NCBI GenBank assembly: GCA_963755635.1
Contig: CAVWKS010000026.1
Location: forward strand, 56,501 to 120,500
Reading direction: 5' to 3'
DNA length: 64,000 nucleotides
From: AC-32 sp963755635
GTDB lineage: Bacteria > Actinomycetota > Thermoleophilia > Gaiellales > Gaiellaceae
The notes under the pieces are model-generated. The model searched no databases. It saw only the letters and a list, made by a program, of their open reading frames with translations, and was not told where the DNA came from. Each line of letters opens with the position of its first letter. The stretch's first letter is position 1. Shown here piece by piece: positions 1 to 8,322 of this stretch. The translations under genes were made by a program, and so were the position numbers.

Positions 1-1136
1 GGAGCGGCCGGCCGCCACGTCGCTCGTGAGATCAGGATGACCACGAGCAGTCCGAGGCCCGCGAGTACCAGGCCGAACGCGACCGGCTTGGCGACGAGCT
101 GAACGAGTGCCCTCGACCCGCGCCCGATCGCACCGCAGAAGAAGTCGGTCGCGCCGTTCCCGAACGCGCTGCCGGCGGGTACCGTGTAGCTCCGCGGGCG
201 CCAGTCCTCCGACCAACGGATCGGCTCGGTCCATTGGGTCTTGAGATTCGGCCCGGTCGGGCCGTTGAAGAACGCCGGCCGGCGCTCTCCCCAGCGGCCT
301 TCGAACGCGATCCAGGGGAAGTCCGCCCGCGCTTGGGCGGGCTCACTCGGGACCGTCTCCACGGCCGGTCGGATGTCGAAGGTCGGTCCACGCGTGTCGT
401 CGCAGCCGACGCCCTCCGAAGCTGAGCTGCCGAGGTAGAGCGCCTCGCCGTAGAAGTTCGCGTGCGATCCCGCGGCCGGGTGGACGACCGGGTGCGTCCC
501 GTCGACCCGCTCGAGCTTGTCGTCGGTCCAGGCGGCCCGCTCCGCGCCCTCGTGCTGGCTGTATCCGACCTCGACCGGCGCCTGCTTCAGCGCCTGGGCC
601 GGCGTCGAGGCGTCGAAGACGAGCTGGATCATCTCCCAGTCGCCCTCGTGCAGGTTGTTCCAGTCGTTGAAGACGTAGAAGAACCAGTACTGGAGCGCAA
701 GCTTCCCCGGCCGCTCGGCGTCGGTCGCGACGTGCGCGTAGACGACCGGTGTCTGCCCCTCGACGAGCCTTCGTTCCCAGCGCAGGTAGTCGCAGCCCGG
801 CTCGAGCGCGCTCCCCGGGAAGTCGAGGTGGTAGTCGAAGAGACCGTTCGAGAGGTCCTTCGCAGTCGGGCCGATCTTGACCAGGTCGCCGGGGCCCCAG
901 GGCCCGCGCAGGGCAACGGTGGGCTCGCCGAAGAGCAGGTTGACGTTGATCGGCAGGTACGGCTTTCCCGGCTGGCAGTCGGTGTGTGAGACGAGCCTCA
1001 CGACGGGCGCGTATCGCTGCGCAAGCGCTGCCTCCTGGGCCCGGTCGCCTGCTGCTGCGGGTGCCACGACGAGCGCCGCGAACGCGACGAGCGTCACAGC
1101 TACGAGCCGCGTCAAGCCGCTGGCTCCGAGGCGCAC
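1..1136 (-). CDS. Secreted Vps62-like protein, C-terminus cut by window edge
   Basis: The visible 378 codons start at a GTG and begin with an N-terminal hydrophobic signal segment (LVAVTLVAFAALVVAPAAA). The body has the Vps62/DUF946-type pattern: an ALQYWFFYVFNDWNN stretch, then HEGDWEMIQLVFD, then HPVVHPAAGSHANFYGEAL. Near the visible end there is one hydrophobic segment (VAFGLVLAGLGLLVVILIS), so it is probably exported and membrane-anchored at the C-terminus. Proteins with this fold are common in actinobacteria, but their function is not established. No clear Shine-Dalgarno precedes the GTG, and no ATG lies in frame just upstream; the stop codon is outside the window. Confidence 0.7.
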   Translation of the reverse strand, partial: MRLGASGLTRLVAVTLVAFAALVVAPAAAGDRAQEAALAQRYAPVVRLVSHTDCQPGKPYLPINVNLLFGEPTVALRGPWGPGDLVKIGPTAKDLSNGLFDYHLDFPGSALEPGCDYLRWERRLVEGQTPVVYAHVATDAERPGKLALQYWFFYVFNDWNNLHEGDWEMIQLVFDASTPAQALKQAPVEVGYSQHEGAERAAWTDDKLERVDGTHPVVHPAAGSHANFYGEALYLGSSASEGVGCDDTRGPTFDIRPAVETVPSEPAQARADFPWIAFEGRWGERRPAFFNGPTGPNLKTQWTEPIRWSEDWRPRSYTVPAGSAFGNGATDFFCGAIGRGSRALVQLVAKPVAFGLVLAGLGLLVVILISRATWRPAA

Positions 1137-1347
1137 GACGACAATGATCGGCCCGGGAGGACCGCGACCGCGGCCGGCAGCACGTTTCCTATCGCTTGGC
1201 CAGCCCACGCCCTATCAGCGCCACGGAGACTCACCCCGTGGAAGCTACAACGCTCAGCGCCGGGTCGGCATCTGGCTCTTGGTTGCGCGACCGACGCAGA
1301 TGCCGGCACAGCCTCAGCCGTAGAGCGGCGAGGGCAACCGGGCCTTC

Positions 1348-2022
1348 TCAGCGACCCGTGCCCGACGAGCCCGGCGCGACGAGGCCGGTTTCGTAGGCGT
1401 AGATCACGGCTTGAACCCGATCGCGGAGATCGAGCTTCTGGAGGATGCGCGCGACGTGTGTCTTTGCCGTCGCTTCGCTGATCACCAGCCGGCGGCAGAT
1501 CTCCGGGTTGGAGAGGCCGCGCGCGAGGAGGTCGAGGACCTCTTGCTCGCGCGGCGTCAGCTGGTCCAGCTCGGGTGACGGTGCAGGCGGTGAAGCGGGT
1601 GACTGCCGGGCGAATTCCTCGATCACCGCGCGCGTGATCGCCGGAGCGAGCAGCGACTCGCCGCTTGCGACGATGCGGACGGCGGCGGCGATCTCCTCCG
1701 GCGGGGCGTCCTTGAGCATGAAGCCGCTGGCTCCGGCACGCAATGCCTCGTAGACGTAGTTGTCGAGCCCGAAGGTGGTCAGGATCAGCACGCGCGTCTC
1801 GGGCCGCTCGCGGACGATGCGCCTGGTCGCCTCGATCCCGTCGAGCACCGGCATGCGAATGTCCATCAGCACGACGTCGGGCTCGAGCCGGCGAGCGACC
1901 GAGACGGCGTCCTCGCCGTCGCCCGCCTCGCCGACCACGCTCGCGTCGGGCTCAGCTTCGAGGATCTTGCGCAGGCCGACGCGGACGAGCGCCTGGTCGT
2001 CGGCGATCAGAACGCTCGTCAT
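1348..2022 (-). CDS. NarL/LuxR-type response regulator
   Basis: 224 aa. The N-terminal receiver domain has the acidic pair (IADDQ), the phospho-acceptor Asp in DVVLMDIRMP (about residue 54) and the conserved Lys in GFMLKDAPP. The C-terminal LuxR helix-turn-helix begins at LTPREQEVLDLLARG (about residue 155) and includes SEATAKTHVARIL. The start overlaps the upstream histidine kinase by 4 nt (ATGA), so the two are translationally coupled partners. Expected role: DNA-binding output of the adjacent sensor kinase. The signal and targets are not visible. A short imperfect terminator-like stem (CCACGG/CCGTGG) lies downstream, within 1221-1241. Confidence 0.95.
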   Translation of the reverse strand: MTSVLIADDQALVRVGLRKILEAEPDASVVGEAGDGEDAVSVARRLEPDVVLMDIRMPVLDGIEATRRIVRERPETRVLILTTFGLDNYVYEALRAGASGFMLKDAPPEEIAAAVRIVASGESLLAPAITRAVIEEFARQSPASPPAPSPELDQLTPREQEVLDLLARGLSNPEICRRLVISEATAKTHVARILQKLDLRDRVQAVIYAYETGLVAPGSSGTGR

Positions 2023-3149
2023 CGGGTGGGCAGCAGGACACGGACGGCGAAGCCGCCGGTCGGCCGTCGGCCGGCGTCGAGGCGCCCGCCGTACAGCGCC
2101 ACTCGCTCGCGCATCCCGACCAGGCCGTGCCCGCCGCTCGCGACCGGTGCCTGCGCGCCCGCGCCGTCGTCGACGATCTCGAGCTCGAGCGAGTCCCGCC
2201 CGTAACGGACGTGGACGCTTGCCTGCGCCTGTCCGGCGTGCTTGAGCGCGTTTGTCAGAGCTTCCTGGACGATCCGGTACGCCGAGAGCTCGATCCCGAC
2301 CGGGAGCTCCCGCTTGTCGCCCTCGACGCGGAGCTCGACCGGCAATCCCGCCTCGCGCACCCGCTCGACCAGGGCCTGCAGGTCGTCGAGCCCCGGCTGC
2401 GGCGAGAGCGGATCGCCCGCGTCACTGCGGAGCATCCCGACCAGGCGGCGCATTTCGGTCAGCGCACCCCGGCCGATGCGCTCGATCGTCACGAGCACGT
2501 CCTTCGTCGACCCGCTGGTGTCGTCGAGCACCCGGCGCTCTGCCCCGGCCTGCACGACCATCATCGAGACGTTGTGGGCGATCGCGTCGTGCAGCTCGCG
2601 CGCGATCCGCGCCCGCTCCTCGACCACTGCCTCCCGGGCGGCGAGATCGCGCTCCCGCTCGGCGAGCTGGGCGCGCCGCTCGCGATCGCCGAGGACGCGG
2701 CGGACGAGCAGCATGACGACGAGCGCGACGACCGTGAACAGCGCTGTGTTCCCGGGGCTGCCCTTCGGCCCGAAGCTCGTGATGAGGAAGCCCACGCCGA
2801 GAAGCCCGAGCCCGAGCGCGAATTGCCGCGGCGTCGTCCAGACCGCGAGGGCATAGAGCGCGCAGAAGTATCCGACGCTCGCGAGGATGATCTGCGGGTC
2901 GCCCCAGAAGCCGAGCTCGATCGAGTAGAGCAGCGGCACGACGATCCCAACGAGCATCGGAGAGCGACGGCGAACGGCGATCGACGCCGTGGCGACGAAG
3001 GCGACGAACGCGGCCACAGGGCGGTGTGAGCCCGCGCTGCTCCCGAGCCAGACCTCGAGCTGGGCCGCGATCGTGAGCAGCACGGCAACGGCCAGGTCGA
3101 CGGTCGCCGGATCCGGCCGCGAGAGGGAGGGGGCAAAGCGGGTGCGCAC
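2019..3149 (-). CDS. Two-component sensor histidine kinase (HisKA_3 type)
   Basis: 376 aa from a GTG start. The N-terminal ~150 residues are several hydrophobic segments without a large extracytoplasmic domain. A short coiled region (RRAQLAERERDLAAREA) leads to the HisKA_3 dimerisation motif ARELHDAIAHNVSMM, with the phospho-accepting His near residue 188. The C-terminal HATPase domain ends with SGGHGLVGMRERVALYGG. This architecture is typical of NarX/DesK-like kinases that sense membrane or redox state. It sits directly upstream of, and overlaps, its response regulator. The divergent upstream gap to the next gene holds a perfect 18-nt palindrome. Confidence 0.93.
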   Translation of the reverse strand: MRTRFAPSLSRPDPATVDLAVAVLLTIAAQLEVWLGSSAGSHRPVAAFVAFVATASIAVRRRSPMLVGIVVPLLYSIELGFWGDPQIILASVGYFCALYALAVWTTPRQFALGLGLLGVGFLITSFGPKGSPGNTALFTVVALVVMLLVRRVLGDRERRAQLAERERDLAAREAVVEERARIARELHDAIAHNVSMMVVQAGAERRVLDDTSGSTKDVLVTIERIGRGALTEMRRLVGMLRSDAGDPLSPQPGLDDLQALVERVREAGLPVELRVEGDKRELPVGIELSAYRIVQEALTNALKHAGQAQASVHVRYGRDSLELEIVDDGAGAQAPVASGGHGLVGMRERVALYGGRLDAGRRPTGGFAVRVLLPTR

Positions 3150-3182
3150 GACATGAAGGTAGACGGATTGGCTCGCGCTGTC

Positions 3183-3236
3183 ATCGGCCGATCGGCCGAT
3201 CCCGGGCCGTCCAAAGATCAGCCGGTCGGATGACCG
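3183..3236. promoter_or_regulatory. Palindromic motifs in divergent intergenic region
   Basis: ATCGGCCGATCGGCCGAT (3183-3200) is a perfect palindrome built of two tandem ATCGGCCG units. CGGTC-N4-GACCG follows at 3223-3236. They lie between the histidine kinase and the divergent membrane protein, so an operator role is plausible but not shown. Confidence 0.35.
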
Positions 3237-3319
3237 AAAGATCGCCGAGCCGGCCGACGACGCGCGGCTCGCCTCGTCGTACGGTCGTCTCGATGTCCAA
3301 TCGCCAAGGAGGAACCGAG

Positions 3320-3980
3320 ATGAAACAGCTTTGGGATCGCTGGGCGCCGCTCGCCGGAGTGCTCTCCGTCGCGTGCTCGCTCGTCGGGGTCCTGTTCGTG
3401 CTGAACCAGCCGCAGGACAAGGACTCGAACGCCAAGATCGTCGCCTACTTCGCCCAGCATTCGCATCAGGTGCGCGGCGTCGTCGGCTTCTTCGTCTTCT
3501 TCGCCGGCATCCTCTTCCTGCTTGCCTTCCTGGGCTCGCTCCGGGAGCGGCTGCTTGCCGCCGAAGGGGAGCCGGGCCGGCTCAGCACGCTTGCGTTCGG
3601 AGCGGGCATCGCGAGCCTGCCGCTCTGGGGCGTCTCGATGCTGCTCGCCAACGCGGCCAGCCTCGCCTCGGGCGAGTCCTCGAGCTTCCGGCTCGACCCG
3701 AACACTCTACCGGCTGCTCTCCACGACCGCCTACTTCGCGTGGGTCGCGGCCCTGATCGTGAGCGCCGTCGTCGTCTGGTCGACGTCGGCGCTGGCGCTG
3801 CGGACCGGGGTGCTGCCGCGGTGGTACGGGCGGCTCGGGATTGTCGCCGGCATCATGCAGCTGTTCGGGATCTTCTTCTTCCCGTTCCTCGTGTGGTGGC
3901 TGTGGATCGTCGTGACGGCCGTGTTGCTCGTCACGCGGCGCAGCCTCGCCCCGGCGCGGGCTGCTCAGCCGGCGCTTTGA
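3320..3980 (+). CDS. Four-TM membrane protein, broken by a frameshift
   Basis: The start ATG follows an excellent AAGGAGGA ribosome site. The first frame gives MKQLWDRWAPLAGVLSVACS and two further hydrophobic segments (VVGFFVFFAGILFLLAFLG; LAFGAGIASLPLWGVSMLL) up to LDPNT near 3710. The matching C-terminal half (LYRLLSTTAYFAWVAALIV onward, ending VTRRSLAPARAAQPAL) is in the next frame. Joining the frames gives about 220 aa with four to five membrane helices. I know similar actinobacterial membrane proteins of unknown function. The break is probably an indel in the sequence; if real, the protein would lose its last two or three helices. Confidence 0.7.
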
Positions 3981-3987
3981 TCGGCTT

Positions 3988-4013
3988 CCGGGGGCGGTTA
4001 CGGCCGCCCCCGG
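3988..4013. terminator. Hairpin between convergent genes
   Basis: Perfect 10-bp stem CCGGGGGCGG / CCGCCCCCGG with a 6-nt loop, between two convergent genes. There is no T tract, but its position suits a bidirectional terminator. Confidence 0.55.
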
Positions 4014-4031
4014 CTGCATCCGCGCACCGCG

Positions 4032-5441
4032 CTAGCAGCCGGTTCGCGGCGGCAGGTCGTCGGGCACGTCGACGAGGTCGACGAACTCGGCGGCGAACTC
4101 GGCGAAGCGCTCGATGTCTCCACGGTTCGTCGCGATCCCGAGCGAGGCGCGTACGGCACCGCCGGACGGGAGCCCGATCGCCGTCACGTAGTCGTCGAGG
4201 CTCATGCCGTCGCCGAACTCCCCGCCCAGGAGCGTCTCGCGCGAGATGGTGAAGGCGATCTCGCCCGCGCCGGGGTTGCAGAAGCAGCCGGTGCGCAGCG
4301 AGATCGAGTGGCGCTGGGCGATGCGGTCGACGTAGCGCTCGTCGACGATGCGGCCGTCCGGGTGGAGGAAGTTGAACGCGATCGTGGCGCCGCGACGCTC
4401 GACGGTGTCGGGGCCGTAGACCGCGGTCACGGGCGATCCGTCCGCGTGGCGCAGCCCTGTGATCACGCGCAAGAGGCGCTCGGCCTGCGCCTGCACGTGC
4501 GTGTGGATCCGCTCGATTCCGAGCCGTTGGTCGAGGAAGCGCAGGCCGATCTCGACGGCCGGGAGGTTGAGGAAGTTGACGGTGCCGTCCTCGAAGTGGG
4601 CGGGGCCGGGAGCCGACTGGTACCACTCGCGCTGGACGAAGGCGGCGACGATCGTCCCGCCGGAGAACCAGGGACGCTCGAGCTTGGCGAGCGCATCCCG
4701 GCGCGCGATCAACACGCCGACGCCGGTCGGCCAGCCGAACATCTTGTAGAAGGAGAGGCAGGCGAAGTCCGGCTTGGCCTGTGAGAGGTCGAGCCGGTTG
4801 GTGGGCACGAAAGCCGCCGCGTCGAGCAGGACGTCCCAGCCGTGCTCGTGCGCTTCGTCGATCCAGGAGAGTGGGTGCTGGACGCCCGAGAAGTTCGACT
4901 GGGCCGGGTAGGCGAACAGGTTGTGGTGCTCACCGACGACGTCGGTGAGGTAGCGGGGCAGCAGCGTCTCGTCGACGCGAAGCTCGGGGCCGGCGCTCGG
5001 GACGTACGTCGTCTCTGCGCCGCGGGCGCGCGCGAACTCGCGAATGCCGTTGACCGAGTTGTGGTTGTCGAAGGTGAGCAGAAAGCGGTCGCCCGGCCGG
5101 AACGGATAGGCCTCGCCGACCAGCCGGAGCGCGCCGGTTGCATTCGGCGTGAAGATGGCCACGTACTCGTCGGGCGAGGCACGGAAGAATCCAAGGACGG
5201 CCCGCCGCGCCTGCTCGGCCAGCTCGGTCATCGCCGCGGAGGTCGGATTGGCTGAGTGCGGGTTCCCGAAGACGTTGTCGCGCAGCAGCGCCAGGTGCTC
5301 GTCCAGCTGCGAGTGCGCGTAGAGGCCCGCCCCGGTGTAGTCGAGGTAGACGTGTCCGCCGGCGTCGAGCCGTCCGAACTCGGTCCGCCGCAGCTCGTCA
5401 AACAGAGGGTCGGCGGCCGGCGACGACACGAGCTGGCTCAT
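4032..5441 (-). CDS. PLP-dependent class V aminotransferase (cysteine desulfurase-like)
   Basis: 469 aa. N-terminal YLDYTGAGLYAHSQ and FGNPHSANP are typical of the NifS/MOCOS N-terminal fold. The Schiff-base Lys is in LSFYKMFGWPTGVGVL (about residue 232), and a conserved Cys-containing motif RTGCFCNPGAGE lies near residue 385. The length and the HSANP/RTGCFCNPG pattern are closer to the Moco-sulfurase N-terminal domain and related aminotransferases than to a housekeeping SufS. No MOSC domain follows. Likely reaction: a PLP-dependent desulfuration or lyase reaction on a cysteine-like substrate; the substrate is uncertain. It is divergent from the ArsR/thioredoxin operon, which fits a sulfur theme. 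Confidence 0.85.
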   Translation of the reverse strand: MSQLVSSPAADPLFDELRRTEFGRLDAGGHVYLDYTGAGLYAHSQLDEHLALLRDNVFGNPHSANPTSAAMTELAEQARRAVLGFFRASPDEYVAIFTPNATGALRLVGEAYPFRPGDRFLLTFDNHNSVNGIREFARARGAETTYVPSAGPELRVDETLLPRYLTDVVGEHHNLFAYPAQSNFSGVQHPLSWIDEAHEHGWDVLLDAAAFVPTNRLDLSQAKPDFACLSFYKMFGWPTGVGVLIARRDALAKLERPWFSGGTIVAAFVQREWYQSAPGPAHFEDGTVNFLNLPAVEIGLRFLDQRLGIERIHTHVQAQAERLLRVITGLRHADGSPVTAVYGPDTVERRGATIAFNFLHPDGRIVDERYVDRIAQRHSISLRTGCFCNPGAGEIAFTISRETLLGGEFGDGMSLDDYVTAIGLPSGGAVRASLGIATNRGDIERFAEFAAEFVDLVDVPDDLPPRTGC

Positions 5442-5506
5442 GCGCTCTTCCTACTCCCTTTCCGCCTCGACCGCAACGATTGGGGCCGGTTTGTCATCTC
5501 TCTACG

Positions 5507-5540
5507 ACTATACACCTATACAACTACATTATGCTATAGT
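5507..5540 (+). promoter_or_regulatory. AT-rich ArsR promoter/operator with repeats
   Basis: A short AT-rich island in otherwise GC-rich DNA. It contains a direct repeat CTATAC at 5508-5513 and 5516-5521, and an inverted pair ACTATA (5507-5512) / TATAGT (5535-5540). It ends 7 nt before the ArsR start codon and would overlap the promoter, as expected for an autoregulated ArsR/SmtB repressor. Confidence 0.5.
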
Positions 5541-5547
5541 GCAGTTC

Positions 5548-5889
5548 ATGGAGAAGCTTCCGCACCCGCTCCCACACGACCTGGTCGAGTTGATCGCCCG
5601 CCGCTTCCGCGTCCTGGGCGAGCCGAGCCGAGTCCGGTTGCTCGACCATCTGCGCGAGGGCGAACGCTCGGTGAACGAGCTCGCCGCTCACCTCGGCGCG
5701 GGGCAGCAGAACGTCTCCAAGCACCTGTCCGTCCTCGCCGAGGCGGGCATCCTCGCCCGGCGCAAGGACGGCAACCACGTCTACTACCGAATCGTCGACG
5801 ACGGCGTGCTCGGTCTCTGCGAGCAGGTCTGCGGCTCGCTCCAGCAGCAGCTGCAGACCCTGGCGCTGATCGTCGGCGGCTCGGCCTAG
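5548..5889 (+). CDS. ArsR/SmtB-family repressor
   Basis: 113 aa from ATG. Winged-helix repressor with FRVLGEPSRVRLLDHLREG, recognition helix region GAGQQNVSKHLSVLAEAGI and wing ARRKDGNHVYYRIVD. The only cysteines are in LCEQVCGS near the C-terminal dimerisation helix. This CxxxC could be a thiol or metal sensing site, but the second cysteine pair known from persulfide sensors such as SqrR/BigR is not obvious. It is the first gene of an operon with a DUF2892 protein and a thioredoxin, a context often seen for sulfide/persulfide-sensing ArsR proteins. Likely represses this operon through the AT-rich repeats upstream. Confidence 0.92.
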   Translation: MEKLPHPLPHDLVELIARRFRVLGEPSRVRLLDHLREGERSVNELAAHLGAGQQNVSKHLSVLAEAGILARRKDGNHVYYRIVDDGVLGLCEQVCGSLQQQLQTLALIVGGSA

Positions 5890-5901
5890 GAGGAGGTCGA
5901 G

Positions 5902-6126
5902 ATGACCAAGCTGACCAAGAACATGAGCAACCTCGATCGCACGGTCCGCGCTCTGATCGCGGTGGCCGCGCTCGTCGTGGCGATCGCCATCGGCGTCGGT
6001 TCCGTCGCCGGAATCGTGCTGCTCGTCGTCACCGCGCTCATGGGCGTGACCGCAGCCGTCGGCTTCTGCCCGCTGTACGCGCTCTTCCATATCGACACGC
6101 ACGGCCGCAGGCTGCTGCCGCACTGA
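5902..6126 (+). CDS. DUF2892 (YgaP-like) small membrane protein
   Basis: 74 aa with a strong AGGAGGAGG ribosome site. MSNLDRTVRALIAVAAL followed by two hydrophobic segments and the VGFCPLYALFHIDT signature matches DUF2892, the membrane segment fused to rhodanese in YgaP. Here it stands alone. It lies between the ArsR gene and the thioredoxin gene with short spacers, so it is almost certainly cotranscribed. The conserved Cys in GFCPLY may handle sulfane sulfur at the membrane; that role is inferred from family context. Confidence 0.88.
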   Translation: MTKLTKNMSNLDRTVRALIAVAALVVAIAIGVGSVAGIVLLVVTALMGVTAAVGFCPLYALFHIDTHGRRLLPH

Positions 6127-6137
6127 AAGGAGCACAC

Positions 6138-6491
6138 ATGGATGTCACCACCGAAACGTTCGAGCACGAGGTGATCGAGCGCTCGCACGAGATTCCCGTC
6201 GTCGTCGACTTCTGGGCGGCCTGGTGCGGGCCCTGCCAGATGCTCGGCCCCGCGATCGAAGCCGAGGTCGCGAAGCGCGAAGGTCGGATCGAGCTCGCCA
6301 AGCTCGACGTCGACGCCGAGCCGGAGATCGCTGCCCGCTACGGCATTCAGTCGATTCCAACCGTGGCCGTCTTCCGCGACGGCGAGCCGGTGACGGGCTT
6401 CGTCGGCGCCTACCCGCCGGCGACGATCGGCCAATTCTTCGACGAGCAGGTGCTCGCCGAGCAGGCCGAGCCGGCGCAGACGACGGCATGA
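6138..6491 (+). CDS. trxA: Thioredoxin
   Basis: 117 aa with the canonical active site WCGPC at residues 29-33, the DFWAAWC strand, the cis-proline region IQSIPTVAVFRDGE and the terminal helix. The ribosome site AAAGGAG is well placed. A cytosolic thiol-disulfide reductase; in this operon it probably reduces the ArsR sensor or a persulfide carrier. The C-terminal tail (EQAEPAQTTA) is slightly longer than usual. The methyltransferase follows 13 nt downstream. Confidence 0.95.
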   Translation: MDVTTETFEHEVIERSHEIPVVVDFWAAWCGPCQMLGPAIEAEVAKREGRIELAKLDVDAEPEIAARYGIQSIPTVAVFRDGEPVTGFVGAYPPATIGQFFDEQVLAEQAEPAQTTA

Positions 6492-6504
6492 GCGCGGCGG
6501 TGGC

Positions 6505-7119
6505 GTGACGCCGCCGGTCGGGCGCGAGGAGTGGGACCGCCGCTACGCCGGCAGCGAGTTGCTCTGGAGCGCGCGTCCGAGTCGCTTCCTCCTCGCTGAG
6601 GCAGGCGATCTCCCGCCGGGGCGAGCGCTCGACCTCGCCTGCGGCGAGGGTCGCCACGCTGTTTGGCTCGCCGAGCGAGGCTGGCAGGTCACCGGCGTCG
6701 ACTTTTCGGAGGCCGCGCTGGCGAAGGCGCGAGAGCTCTCCGCCGCGCGCGGGATTCGGGCGAACTGGGTGGCGGCCGATCTGCTGGACTACCGGCCGGA
6801 GGAGCGCGCCTACGACCTCGTCCTCCTCTTCTACCTCCAGCTGCCGGAGCCGCAGCGGCGGAAGATCCTCCGCGCGGCCGCCGACGCAGTCGCGCAGGGT
6901 GGCCTGCTGCTGCTCGTCGCGCACGACAGCAGCAACCTCGCGGACGGTCACGGCGGGCCCAAAGACCCTGCTGTCCTCTACACCGCCGGCGACGTCGTCG
7001 CTGACCTCGACGGCACCGGGCTCGAGATCGAGCGCGCCGAAATCGTCGAGCGACCAGTCGCGACCGCAGACGGCGAGCGTACTGCCCTCGACGCGTTCGT
7101 CCGCGCCCGGCGCGACTGA
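6505..7119 (+). CDS. Class I SAM-dependent methyltransferase
   Basis: 204 aa from a GTG start. Motif I is LDLACGEGRHAVWLAERG, followed by the acidic loop VTGVDFSEAAL; motif IV region is YDLVLLFYLQLPEP. The N-terminal WDRRYAGSELLWSARPSRFL is typical of TehB-like/thiopurine-type methyltransferases. It may methylate a chalcogen or thiol compound, in line with the sulfur-related operon, but the substrate is not visible. Last gene of the ArsR operon, converging on the amidohydrolase. Confidence 0.88.
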   Translation: MTPPVGREEWDRRYAGSELLWSARPSRFLLAEAGDLPPGRALDLACGEGRHAVWLAERGWQVTGVDFSEAALAKARELSAARGIRANWVAADLLDYRPEERAYDLVLLFYLQLPEPQRRKILRAAADAVAQGGLLLLVAHDSSNLADGHGGPKDPAVLYTAGDVVADLDGTGLEIERAEIVERPVATADGERTALDAFVRARRD

Positions 7120-7142
7120 CGAACTGAAGGCGCGGCGAAGCG

Positions 7143-8264
7143 TCAGGCGCCCGCCGGCAAGGGTGCGTGCGGCGCAGCGGCAACGGCCGCGGCGGCGAGG
7201 ACGAGGTGGAAGCCGCCGGCCCGCCGGCCGTCGAGTGCCGTAGTCGCCGCGTAGTCACGCTGACGGTCGAGCAGCTCGGCGATCGCCGCGAACGCAGGCA
7301 TCTCCGGTTGGTCAGGGCCGACCTCACAGGCAAGGCGCGCCAGCTGGACGAGGCCGTCGGCCGGCCGTCCTTCGAGCATCCGCGACAGGGCTCCCACGAG
7401 TAGCGCGAATGTGCGCTCGAGCAGCGGCGGGCGCGGCGGAGGCGGACCGGGCGGCGAGCCGCAATCCAGGGGTGGGTCTCCGGCGAGAAGACGCTCGAGC
7501 TGGCCGCCCGCGACCGACGACACCTGCGCACCCGTCAGCCCGACCTCGAGCGCGCAGCGGATCGCGACGATCGCCGCGGCGGCAGGGGTTCCGAAGGGGA
7601 GGTCGCTACCGAGCAGGATCTGTCCCGGAGGGACGAGCGAGAACAGCGCGAGGTGATCGGCGGGGTTCCACCAGGCCGTGTCGAAGTAGACGCTCGGGTG
7701 GTCGTCGAGCTCTCGCCAGATCCAGGAGAGCTCGGTGACACCGACGTGGGCAAGCACCAGCGGCGCCTGCGGGTGCCGCTCGGCGAGCGCGAGGGCGTCC
7801 CGGCCGAGCGAGGGAATGCCGAGACCCGAGTGAATCGTCACCGGCAGCCTCTGCTCGTCGGCGACGGCGAAGATCGCCGCGACGCCGGGATGCCGCAGAT
7901 CGAACCGCTCCGCGCGCGGGTGCAGCTTCACTCCGCGCGCGCCCGAGGCGAGACACCGCTCGAGCTCGCCGACGGGGTCGTCGTGTGGATCGAGGCGGCA
8001 GAAGGGCACCAGCCGACCATCCGACGCGGCCGCGGCGGCGAGCACCGCGTCGTTCGCCTCTCGGTAACCGGCCTGCTCCATCAGCGGGAACACGACCCCT
8101 CGCGCGTCGGTCAAGGCCAGCGCGTCGATCAGCTCATCCGATGAGCACGTCCATCCTTCCGGATCGTTCGCACCCAGGTGCATGTGCGCGTCGAACAGGC
8201 GCAGCCCCGGCAGCTGCTCGACGAGACAGCGCAGCCACGGCAGCAAGAGCTCGTCTGCGTACAC
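7143..8264 (-). CDS. Amidohydrolase_2-family metal hydrolase
   Basis: 373 aa. A TIM-barrel metal-dependent hydrolase: FDAHMHLGAND carries the HxH pair, GVKLHPRAE and PVTIHSGLG further ligands, LVLAHVG the next His and ILLGSDLPFG the catalytic Asp. The family covers decarboxylases and lactone hydrolases. After the barrel, a proline-rich linker (GSPPGPPPPRPP) leads to an extra ~100-residue helical tail that most family members lack. It is downstream of the frameshifted lipid-kinase-like gene on the same strand. Confidence 0.83.
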   Translation of the reverse strand: MYADELLLPWLRCLVEQLPGLRLFDAHMHLGANDPEGWTCSSDELIDALALTDARGVVFPLMEQAGYREANDAVLAAAAASDGRLVPFCRLDPHDDPVGELERCLASGARGVKLHPRAERFDLRHPGVAAIFAVADEQRLPVTIHSGLGIPSLGRDALALAERHPQAPLVLAHVGVTELSWIWRELDDHPSVYFDTAWWNPADHLALFSLVPPGQILLGSDLPFGTPAAAAIVAIRCALEVGLTGAQVSSVAGGQLERLLAGDPPLDCGSPPGPPPPRPPLLERTFALLVGALSRMLEGRPADGLVQLARLACEVGPDQPEMPAFAAIAELLDRQRDYAATTALDGRRAGGFHLVLAAAAVAAAPHAPLPAGA

Positions 8265-8322
8265 GCCGCGTTCACGCTAACCGACCATCGCGGGGCGTCG
8301 GCCAGCTTCGCTGTTTCTGGGC

